From: Vibrio sp. 10N.286.49.B1
GTDB lineage: Bacteria; Pseudomonadota; Gammaproteobacteria; Enterobacterales; Vibrionaceae
Assembly: GCF_002873335.1 (NCBI RefSeq)
Contig: NZ_MCUW01000020.1
Location: 1-64,000, forward strand
Direction: 5' to 3'
DNA length: 64,000 nt
A model generated the notes under the pieces. That model saw only the letters and a program-made list of their open reading frames with translations. It had not been told where the DNA came from and did no database searches. Positions 57,137-64,000 of the stretch are shown here, piece by piece. Made by a program: the position numbers and the translations under genes. Each line of letters begins with the position of its first letter. Position 1 is the stretch's first letter.

Positions 57137-58865
57137 TACTCATTGGTTAGAACAATTCATCGCCCAGTTTCATTTTATTCGACCGATATGGCTAATCGCG
57201 TTTGTCCCTATGTTGGTGGTGTTTTACTTACGCTGGAAATGGGAATCCTCATCGAACGCCAATAGCTTTTTGCCGGCTCATCTGGAGAAAGCGCTCACCA
57301 TTCAATCACAAGGGTGGAAAAACCAGCTGCCTTTGAAAATGTTGATACTTGGAGTCAGTTTATTGATTGTCGTGGCATCGGGGCCAACATGGCAACGTGA
57401 AGCGTCGCCTTTTGGTGAGGACAAAGCATCACTTGTTATTGTGCTCGACGTTAGCGAAAGTATGCTGCAACAGGACATTGCACCTAATCGGCTTGAGCGA
57501 GCGAAACAGAAAATTCAAGATTTATTGGACGCTCGACACGGTGGTCGAACCGGACTTATTGTTTACGCAGGTTCGGCTCATATAGCGATGCCTACCACTC
57601 AGGATAATCGAGTGTTTGCCCCATTTCTGTCTGCGATCAGTCCTGAAATCATGCCTGTAGCGGGAAAATCGGCAGAGCAAACCCTGCCATTGATTCAGCA
57701 ACAACTGGATGGTCAACCAGGGAGTTCAGTGTTGCTGATCTCTGATGGCGCAACCCCAGGTGCCGTCAGTGCTTTTGAACATGCCTTTTCTCAATCTCCG
57801 ACACAACTTCTAATCTTAGCGATGGGGAATCGTGACGTTGTCACTCAAAGCCCTTTGGACCTCAATTCATTGCAACAACTGGCAAGCAGTGCGAACGGAC
57901 AAGTCCTTGAAGCCACCATTGATGACCAAGATATTAAGGCTTTAACACGTTATATCGACACTCACATGGAGATGAATGGTGAGTCAGCGATGCCGTGGAA
58001 AGATATGGGCTATGGATTATTGGTTCCCATTGCATTGATGTTGTTACTTTGGTTTAGAAAAGGTTGGCTAGTGCAATGGTGTTTGGTCATGACGTTTGCA
58101 TTACCTGCAATGATGCCGACTAGTGCATGGGCGGATGATGAGAGGGCTCTGAATGGTCAACAAAGTGCGCAGATCGAAGCCAATTATCAAGGTAATACAG
58201 AACAAACTGACACGATGTTACCGAAGAAAACGCTAGGGGATTCAGCGTATCAGTGGTGGATGGACTTGTGGTTTACACCCGATCAACAAGGACAAAGGTT
58301 GTTCGATGAGCAAAGGTACTTAGAGGCAGCACAGCATTACAATGACCCCAAGTATAAGGGCGTAGCTTATTACTACGCGATGGAGTACCCATTGGCCCAT
58401 AGTGAGTTTCTCAAAATGGACAGTGACCTTGGTGATTATTATGCCGCCTCTGCGCTTGCTCGTCAGAGAGAATACATCGCTGCGCGAAACATGTTGCGCG
58501 CCATTTTGGAATCTGACTCGTTGTCGGATCATTTAAGGCCAGAGGTTCAGCAAAACTTATCGGTGATTGAGGGCATCATTGGTGAAATTAATCGGGTAAG
58601 TGAAAGCCAAACCAACACAACAGAAAGCATGGAAGAGTCAATCGAGCTTGGTGATAACCCTCAAACGGCGGAAGGCGCAGAAGAAATTACGAATCAGGAG
58701 TTGATGAAAAAGGAAACACTCAACGCCAATGAGATCCTGGGAAGCGAAGCCTTGGCCGACAAGTGGTTAAAACGTGTCGAAGCAGACCCTAAGCAATTTC
58801 TGCGTGCTAAATTTCAGATTCAATACCTAAATCAGCAAGCAATAGGAGCGAAAAATGAATCTTAA
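57129..58865 (+). CDS. VWA-TPR membrane protein, BatB/BatC-like
   Basis: From ATG 57129 (GGAGAAG upstream) the protein has 578 aa. It has two N-terminal helices, then a VWA domain (about 80-270) with MIDAS DVSES and the ISDGATPG segment. Two central helices (about 290-330) follow, then a TPR-like part (about 375-470; RLFDEQRYLEAAQHYNDPKY, then DYYAASALARQREYIAARNM) and an acidic tail. This fuses functions that are separate BatB and BatC proteins in some bacteria. It overlaps both neighbours. Confidence 0.88.
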   Translation: MIDTHWLEQFIAQFHFIRPIWLIAFVPMLVVFYLRWKWESSSNANSFLPAHLEKALTIQSQGWKNQLPLKMLILGVSLLIVVASGPTWQREASPFGEDKASLVIVLDVSESMLQQDIAPNRLERAKQKIQDLLDARHGGRTGLIVYAGSAHIAMPTTQDNRVFAPFLSAISPEIMPVAGKSAEQTLPLIQQQLDGQPGSSVLLISDGATPGAVSAFEHAFSQSPTQLLILAMGNRDVVTQSPLDLNSLQQLASSANGQVLEATIDDQDIKALTRYIDTHMEMNGESAMPWKDMGYGLLVPIALMLLLWFRKGWLVQWCLVMTFALPAMMPTSAWADDERALNGQQSAQIEANYQGNTEQTDTMLPKKTLGDSAYQWWMDLWFTPDQQGQRLFDEQRYLEAAQHYNDPKYKGVAYYYAMEYPLAHSEFLKMDSDLGDYYAASALARQREYIAARNMLRAILESDSLSDHLRPEVQQNLSVIEGIIGEINRVSESQTNTTESMEESIELGDNPQTAEGAEEITNQELMKKETLNANEILGSEALADKWLKRVEADPKQFLRAKFQIQYLNQQAIGAKNES

Positions 58866-60204
58866 GTCGTTACTATTCTCACTAGTCATCGTTTTTTATT
58901 CTTTTGTTCATGCTTCTGCATTCGCGAGCGTTTCAGTCACTAAAAGTAATAATACAGGCACGACGAATCCTGTTGCTGAAATGTCAGTATGGCTAGGTTC
59001 TGATAGAGAGGAAAAAGACCCTACCTTCACAACCAATGAACAAGTGGTATTGTCAATAGAAGTGGCCACACCTCGTTGGTTTAGCGGTGGTACCCGAATT
59101 GGCAGCATAGAGGTCCCCAATTTGATTGCCATGCAACGTAATCCAATGGGTATTAATGGCACTGAGCGTAGAAATGGTCAGACATGGTCAACACAACGTT
59201 GGGAAGTGACCTTGTACCCACAAGCCTCTGGAAAGCTAGTAATACCACCAGTAGCGGTGAAAGTGCAGGTATCAACAGAGAATAAAGGCAGTGTACCGAT
59301 TACCTTTTATACTAAACCGATGTCGTTTGATGTCCATATGCCAAGTGGTCACCTGTCATCACAACAGGCATGGTTGTCAGCGTCTGATATGACACTTGAA
59401 CAACACTGGGAATTATCAAATACCGAGCTTAAAGCTGGCGATACGATCACACGAACTGTGACGTTAAATGCGAGTGATACCTTGTCTATCCTCATGCCTA
59501 ATCTTATTCATAATGTCGCCAGTGAGCGCTATCAGACTTATTCGAAACCACCGGTGTTAACCGACATGCACGAGCGAGGTGATTACGAGGCTGAGCGTAT
59601 AGAACAATCGACCTATGTGTTGCAAAATGGTGGTGAGGTCATTTTACCTCCTATTGAAATCAAATGGTGGAACACGGACAAGGAAGTGTTGGAAACGGTG
59701 ATGCTCGAAGGGAAGGTCATTCATGTTGACCACACCTTTGCATCGTTTATGAGCAGCTATCAACAGTCTATCATTCGCCTAATGATAGCCTTGATGGTAA
59801 TCATTATATCCAGCGTGTTTATTTACCAACGTGTTCGTAAGAATGGTTTGCCAGAGGTTGTGTCTATGCTTTTGGCGTTGAAAATGAGCCGTTTTGCAAG
59901 AGTGCGCCTGCTGACGTACCGACGTCTGCGAAATAAACAAGGAAAGGTTGAGTTATCACTCGTATCTAAAGAAAAAGAGTGGCTGGAACGGTCTCGAAAA
60001 TGGCAAAATGGCAGTGAAAATAAACGCTTATATTTCCGAGTTTGGCGAAAGATCAACGCAAATCAAACAAGTAAACATAATGAGCCAAGGACATCTGCGT
60101 TTGGTGCCTTCATGGCTTGGCTTATTCCACCAGCATTGTCATTTCCGAATAAGCCACGGTTAAAAGACCCTAAAGTTGGTCTATCGGAAGACAAACGAAA
60201 CTGA
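58855..60204 (+). CDS. BatD-like exported membrane protein
   Basis: This 449-aa protein has a signal peptide (about 1-24, ending ASAFA) and beta-sandwich periplasmic domains in the BatD style (FTTNEQVVLSIEVATPRWFS, and later TLEQHWELSNTELKAGDTIT, RTVTLNASDTL). One membrane helix (about 302-322) precedes a basic cytoplasmic tail. It is the last gene of the MoxR operon. In other bacteria Bat proteins affect envelope stress, aerotolerance or protein maturation. Confidence 0.85.
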   Translation: MNLKSLLFSLVIVFYSFVHASAFASVSVTKSNNTGTTNPVAEMSVWLGSDREEKDPTFTTNEQVVLSIEVATPRWFSGGTRIGSIEVPNLIAMQRNPMGINGTERRNGQTWSTQRWEVTLYPQASGKLVIPPVAVKVQVSTENKGSVPITFYTKPMSFDVHMPSGHLSSQQAWLSASDMTLEQHWELSNTELKAGDTITRTVTLNASDTLSILMPNLIHNVASERYQTYSKPPVLTDMHERGDYEAERIEQSTYVLQNGGEVILPPIEIKWWNTDKEVLETVMLEGKVIHVDHTFASFMSSYQQSIIRLMIALMVIIISSVFIYQRVRKNGLPEVVSMLLALKMSRFARVRLLTYRRLRNKQGKVELSLVSKEKEWLERSRKWQNGSENKRLYFRVWRKINANQTSKHNEPRTSAFGAFMAWLIPPALSFPNKPRLKDPKVGLSEDKRN

Positions 60205-60264
60205 ACAAGATACTAAATTTGACAACCACCACATTGCAATAGAGTGGCGTGGTTATGGATGGCT

Positions 60265-61179
60265 ATGAAAAACACAGAACTGAATCTTATTCCTATTTTT
60301 GTCGCAATTTATGAAGAAAGCAATCTCACTAAAGCCGCTAATAGAATGGATATTAGCCAACCAGCAGTAAGCAAAGCTTTAGCAAAACTGCGTGATATTT
60401 ACGACGATCCTTTGTTCCACCGAACCGCTTCTGGTGTGGAACCGACTCCGTTCGCCAGCGATATTTATCCGGCATTGGCGGCGGCATTGAAGAACTACAC
60501 GTCGACCCTGTCTGCGTCAAGAGGGTTTAATCCGAAGAAATCGAAACGCATTTTTTCAATTGCTAGTGTGTCTCCGGCAAGCTTTAACCTTATACCCAAT
60601 GTCATGAAGCTTATTAGTGCGGTAGCTCCGGATATCTTTTTAGAGGTCCACTTACTGTTTACGGAAGATTATGAATCCGACCTACGTTTACAGCGGTACG
60701 ATCTCATCATCGATATGACTCCTAAAGGTAGGACGTCACTAAAATATGAGCGTCTTTATAATGAGTATTTACAAGTCGTGTGCAGTCAAGACCATCCACG
60801 GATTGGGGATACTATTGATATCAAAGAATTTTTAAATGAAGAACATGTTGTTGTATCACGTTGGCATACTCGACGCAGTTTGCTCGAAGTGGGTGACTTT
60901 GATGAGCTTCATAAAAGGAGAGTCGTATATCGTGCTGCCGGTGCAGTTGAAATGTTGCCAGTCATTCAAGGGACTGAATATATTGGTATGCTCCCAGAAG
61001 CAACGATCGAGGAGTTTTCGTCGAAATACAACGTCAAAGGCATACCTTTACCGTTTGAGTTACCGGACGTCGGGCTTTGTATGATTTGGCACCCTAGCCG
61101 AACCAACGAAAGTGGGCACAGGTGGCTACGTAACAAATTTAGAAAAGCAGCAAAAATGAGAAAAAATAGAGACAGTTAA
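60265..61179 (+). CDS. LysR-family regulator, LeuO-like
   Basis: The N-terminal helix-turn-helix (LIPIFVAIYEESNLTKAANR, then MDISQPAVSKALAKLRDIYD) belongs to the LeuO/NodD-like group. The effector domain spans about 90-300. I place the start at ATG 60265 (MKNTELNLIP, 304 aa) by family comparison; ATG 60259 and GTG 60244 are possible too. It sits between the MoxR operon and the maturation genes, so it probably regulates the sulfatase locus. Confidence 0.82.
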   Translation: MKNTELNLIPIFVAIYEESNLTKAANRMDISQPAVSKALAKLRDIYDDPLFHRTASGVEPTPFASDIYPALAAALKNYTSTLSASRGFNPKKSKRIFSIASVSPASFNLIPNVMKLISAVAPDIFLEVHLLFTEDYESDLRLQRYDLIIDMTPKGRTSLKYERLYNEYLQVVCSQDHPRIGDTIDIKEFLNEEHVVVSRWHTRRSLLEVGDFDELHKRRVVYRAAGAVEMLPVIQGTEYIGMLPEATIEEFSSKYNVKGIPLPFELPDVGLCMIWHPSRTNESGHRWLRNKFRKAAKMRKNRDS

Positions 61180-61349
61180 TGTACCTTAAAAACAATGACT
61201 CAAAGCAGGAAGTAAGCAGTAAGCATCAAGGCATTAAGTAAGGTGATCAGTCACGAACGCTAGTCACTCACAGGAAAATGCACGTAATGAACGATTAAAT
61301 AGTGAATACACAACCTTTATTGCCTTAGATGACGGTTATTGTTCCAACA

Positions 61350-61384
61350 AATAAGGTGCTCATGCTCGAGATGGGCACCTTATT
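61350..61384. terminator. Bidirectional terminator between LysR and FGE-like genes
   Basis: AATAAGGTGC (61350-61359) pairs with GCACCTTATT (61375-61384), with CAT/ATG (61361-61363, 61371-61373) pairing inside. It lies between convergent genes, close to the stop at 61391. Confidence 0.75.
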
Positions 61385-61390
61385 ACCGTT

Positions 61391-62299
61391 TTAATCGCTA
61401 TCTTTTGCAAGACGTAATCCAATGTCTGACATGATGATCGATTGACTTGCGAAATCGCGTTTAAAGTTCTCAGAATCCTTTTCTGGATAGGAAAAACTAC
61501 CGCCACGCAGTGATTTATGGGCAAGTTTTATATCCGTATCCTGTGCATTGTTGGGGTTATCTGTTGGCCCGTAACGATAAAATGTATCATCAAACGCATC
61601 CATGACAAATTCACCCACGTTGCCAGTCATGTCGTATAACCCAAGTTCATTGGGCGCTTTTAACCCAACAGGGTGGGCTTGATTTTTTGAGTTCCCCGCG
61701 TACCACGCGACGTCTTCAATATTGTTTGAGCCGCTATAAAGGTAACCTTGACTTAGATTGCCACCACTGGCTGCAAACTCCCATTCCGCTTCAGTAGGCA
61801 GCCGATATTCTTCACCAGTCAGTTCGTTTAAGCGTTGGATAAAATAATTGGCTTGTTGCCAACTGAGATTATTGACGGGGATTTGATCGCCTGCAAAATA
61901 ACTCATTGATGAACCCATGACGGATTCGAACAATGCTTGAGTCACTTCAAATTTCGAAATATAGAAGCTATTGACGGAAACCGTTCTTGATGGTTGCTCT
62001 GCTTTTGATGCGCTTTTTTGGTCTGAACCCATGGTAAATGCGCCGCCTTCGACTAAAACGAGGTCATCGTTAATTTGCTGTGCGATAGGATGCGTTGTTT
62101 GTGTCCCACACCCAGCTAACACAAGCGTTAAGGTCAGTGCGCAGTACTTGCTTAACGTCGATTTTGTCCGTTTCGGTGGATTGAATCTTGATTGACATTG
62201 CTCATGCTGACCTAAAGGTAATTGACCTAATGTAACTTGATGTTGCTGTGTTTTATTTGAAGCCGCCATCACAGAATGTTCTCCAGTCTTTGTGGACAT
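61391..62299 (-). CDS. FGE-fold (sulfatase-modifying factor domain) lipoprotein lacking catalytic cysteines
   Basis: The mature part (after the lipobox LVLAGC, Cys64 in the 302-aa reading) has the FGE-sulfatase fold: VLVEGGAFTMGSDQ, FYISKFEVTQALFESVM, PVNNLSWQQANYFIQRLN, YRLPTEAEWEFAASGG, ELGLYDMTGNVGEFVMD and LRGGSFSYP. True formylglycine-generating enzymes need a cysteine pair near the C-terminus; here no cysteine occurs after the lipobox. It is thus more likely a scaffold, binding protein or different enzyme of this superfamily. The start is uncertain: GGAG at 62282-62285 favours GTG/ATG at 62272/62269 over ATG 62299, and all leave an unusually long N-terminus before the lipoprotein signal. 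Confidence 0.8.
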   Translation of the reverse strand: MSTKTGEHSVMAASNKTQQHQVTLGQLPLGQHEQCQSRFNPPKRTKSTLSKYCALTLTLVLAGCGTQTTHPIAQQINDDLVLVEGGAFTMGSDQKSASKAEQPSRTVSVNSFYISKFEVTQALFESVMGSSMSYFAGDQIPVNNLSWQQANYFIQRLNELTGEEYRLPTEAEWEFAASGGNLSQGYLYSGSNNIEDVAWYAGNSKNQAHPVGLKAPNELGLYDMTGNVGEFVMDAFDDTFYRYGPTDNPNNAQDTDIKLAHKSLRGGSFSYPEKDSENFKRDFASQSIIMSDIGLRLAKDSD

Positions 62300-62329
62300 A
62301 CAGAGTATCGGGTTTGGTCATTCCATTTG

Positions 62330-62346
62330 GTTATAAAGGGTATAAC
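62330..62346. promoter_or_regulatory. LysR-type dyad before the anSME gene
   Basis: GTTATA-AAGGG-TATAAC is a perfect dyad with T-N11-A spacing (T 62332, A 62344), in the divergent region between the FGE-like and anSME genes. It uses related half-site letters to the dyad at 53413 but in another arrangement, so a common regulator is only suggested. Confidence 0.4.
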
Positions 62347-62408
62347 GAGCAAATGGAAGTGCTCAGAATTATGATAGTGACTACTCATTAATTTCAGGTG
62401 TTTTTAGT

Positions 62409-63761
62409 ATGCATATCAGTCAAGGCCCTCAGTTTAACGGCAAAGCATCGAAGCGTTTACATGCAATGGCTAAGCCAATTGGTGCAGCATGTAATATCGA
62501 CTGTACTTACTGTTACTACTTAAGCAAACAGGACTTGCTGGAATACAAAAAAGGATGCTCTCCGAGGATGGACGATGAGACGTTAGAAACGTACATTCGC
62601 CAGTACATCGAAGGTCAAAATACACCTGAAATTATATTCTCGTGGCAAGGCGGAGAGCCAACCATGTTAGGGTTAGATTATTTTGAAAAAATTGTTGGAT
62701 TACAGGCAAAGTATCAACCGCAAGGCATCATTATTTCTAACGACTTACAAACGAATGGCACACTACTGAACGATGACTGGTGCGAATTTTTAGCGAAGCA
62801 TCAGTTTTTGGTTGGTCTGAGCATAGATGGGCCAGAGCTGCTGCATAATACTTATCGCACCAATCGAGCTGGACGCGGTACATTCCGACAGGTTATGAAC
62901 GCCGTTGAGTTACTTCACAAACATAACGTGAAGTTTGCAACATTAACCTGTGTGAATAACTTAACCAGTCAGAACCCTCTTGAGGTATACCGCTTCTTGC
63001 GAGATGTCGTTAAATCGCCGCAAATGCAGTTTATTCCAATTGTTGAACAAAAAACATTCCGTACTACCGCACCACAGACTTGGGATGCTAACGACCAATT
63101 AAAGCAAGGGGATAAGCGACTTATCCCAGGACACAACGATTCAGTTGTAGAGCCTTGGTGTGTCTCTGATCACGCGTGGGGCAATTTTCTTATTGCTGTG
63201 TTTAATGAATGGATTCAACACGATATTGGTAAGGTGTTTGTTCAATATTTTGAAGCAAGCGTCGAAACGTGGACAGGACGTCCTAACCCATTGTGCACAC
63301 TGAATGAATTGTGCGGCAAGGGGTTAGCGATGGAACCAAACGGTGACGTCTATGCATGTGACCATTATGTTTATCCAGAATATAAAGTTGGCAATATTCA
63401 TCATCAGAAGTTGGATGACATGGCTTACAGCCCGACCCAGCAAAAATTTGGCTTCGCGAAGTCACGAACATTAACCAGTCAGTGCCAAACCTGTGACTAT
63501 AAGTTTGCTTGTCATGGGGAATGCCCCAAAAATCGATTTATCCGAACAAAATCTGGCGAGCCGGGCTTAAATTATTTATGTGCTGGTTGGCATAAATTCT
63601 TTGCTCATGCCGATAAAGCGTTGGCCTACATTTTGCGCGCGGCAGGGCACCCGGTTGTGCATGGTAAGTTCAACGATGAAGCGCTGAAGAAACAACGGTT
63701 AGACGCCTTGTCAGCTCGTACCCATAGCAACCCAGTTATTTCATACAGTACTAAGCTTTAG
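62409..63761 (+). CDS. Anaerobic sulfatase-maturating enzyme (radical SAM, SPASM)
   Basis: This 450-aa enzyme oxidises the active-site cysteine or serine of sulfatases to formylglycine without oxygen. The radical SAM cluster motif CNIDCTYC (C28, C32, C35), the SAM-binding FSWQGGEPTML, and ISNDLQTNGTLL match the family. The SPASM domain (about 295-385) holds the cysteines for two auxiliary clusters (LCTLNELCGKGLAMEPNGD, YACDHYVYPEYKVGN, SQCQTCDYKFACHGECPKNR), including the catalytic Asp in CDHYVYPE. It most likely matures the Cys-type sulfatase at 51734 and perhaps others beyond the window. Confidence 0.93.
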   Translation: MHISQGPQFNGKASKRLHAMAKPIGAACNIDCTYCYYLSKQDLLEYKKGCSPRMDDETLETYIRQYIEGQNTPEIIFSWQGGEPTMLGLDYFEKIVGLQAKYQPQGIIISNDLQTNGTLLNDDWCEFLAKHQFLVGLSIDGPELLHNTYRTNRAGRGTFRQVMNAVELLHKHNVKFATLTCVNNLTSQNPLEVYRFLRDVVKSPQMQFIPIVEQKTFRTTAPQTWDANDQLKQGDKRLIPGHNDSVVEPWCVSDHAWGNFLIAVFNEWIQHDIGKVFVQYFEASVETWTGRPNPLCTLNELCGKGLAMEPNGDVYACDHYVYPEYKVGNIHHQKLDDMAYSPTQQKFGFAKSRTLTSQCQTCDYKFACHGECPKNRFIRTKSGEPGLNYLCAGWHKFFAHADKALAYILRAAGHPVVHGKFNDEALKKQRLDALSARTHSNPVISYSTKL

Positions 63762-63769
63762 GATTGAAA

Positions 63770-64000
63770 ATGATGAATAAATCGCTATCTACTACCGCTC
63801 GTAAAGTGGCCTCTGTCGCCATTTTGTCGGCGACCATCGCTTCAACCGCATTTTTTCCTGCGTCTGGCTTTGCAGCGGAAATGGGTTCGGCGGACTCAAA
63901 CAATCCGCCAGTAACGACGAGTATCGAACAACAGCTTAGCCAATTGTCTTATACCGCGCAAAACATCAATGAGTCACCAGAGGTACGTGCCAACGCCTTG
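63770..64000 (+). CDS. Exported protein, 3' end beyond the window
   Basis: The first 77 codons are seen: a signal peptide (MMNKSLSTTARKVASVAILS, continuing to ASGFAA) and a polar start of the mature chain (IEQQLSQLSYTAQNINESPE). It starts 8 bases after the anSME stop, with AGGA upstream, so it is in the same operon. ATG 63773 is an equally good start. The family cannot be named from this part; another sulfatase-locus protein is likely. Confidence 0.7.
   Translation, partial: MMNKSLSTTARKVASVAILSATIASTAFFPASGFAAEMGSADSNNPPVTTSIEQQLSQLSYTAQNINESPEVRANAL

Noticed and set aside
61391..62299. Calling this gene a formylglycine-generating enzyme that matures the sulfatase
   Set aside because: The mature part has no cysteine, so the known mechanism cannot work; the adjacent anSME explains maturation.

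Overview
The window looks like part of a Vibrionaceae genome, most likely Vibrio. The evidence is the mix of a GH18 chitinase with a C-terminal chitin-binding domain, paired Vibrio-type porins, ProXWV, GlgC, LeuO/GcvA-like LysR regulators and small Vibrio-style hypothetical proteins. No rRNA, tRNA, CRISPR array, transposase, integrase or phage gene was seen. The dense set of accessory metabolic and envelope genes would fit a secondary chromosome, but that is inference.

Left part (1-15.1 kb). A b561-type cytochrome and a two-component pair (multi-TM histidine kinase, and a response regulator with an ArsR-like winged-helix output) lie on the minus strand. Divergent from them is a complete F1Fo ATP synthase operon, atpIBEFHAGDC, ending in a strong terminator. 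It is followed by a secreted chitinase and, convergently, glgC.

Middle part (15.4-41.6 kb). A five-gene envelope module (LolA-like periplasmic carrier, two MacB/LolE-type permeases, an ABC ATPase and an outer-membrane barrel) looks like a dedicated trans-envelope lipid or lipoprotein route. Then come idi, a 49-aa protein, an MFS carrier, a small membrane protein, the glycine betaine/proline importer in the order proX-proW-proV with a 450-base gap after proX, a DMT exporter with a divergent GcvA-like regulator, two tandem porins, a YdhF-type aldo/keto reductase, an SgrR-like regulator, two overlapping membrane-associated GTPases and a Gfo/Idh/MocA oxidoreductase.

Right part (41.6-51.6 kb). 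This is a patchwork: a methyltransferase preceded by a possible decayed gene, nitronate monooxygenase, a lipoprotein apparently joining a SYLF-like domain to a beta-barrel, a 53-aa membrane protein missed by length cut-offs, a His-rich periplasmic protein flanked by two simple-sequence repeats, SDR, GntR, glycine-zipper and LuxR-type genes, and an HlyD-type pump component with a membrane partner.

Right end (51.7-64 kb). This is the most coherent accessory system. A Cys-type arylsulfatase is divergent from a MoxR-DUF58-DUF4381-VWA-VWA/TPR-BatD operon. These are followed by a LysR regulator, a lipoprotein with an FGE fold but no cysteine in its mature part, an anaerobic sulfatase-maturating radical SAM enzyme, and the start of an exported protein cut by the window end. 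The anSME would convert the sulfatase cysteine to formylglycine. The MoxR/VWA set is a plausible chaperone or envelope-assembly partner. Both divergent intergenic regions carry T-N11-A dyads that could be sites for the local LysR protein.
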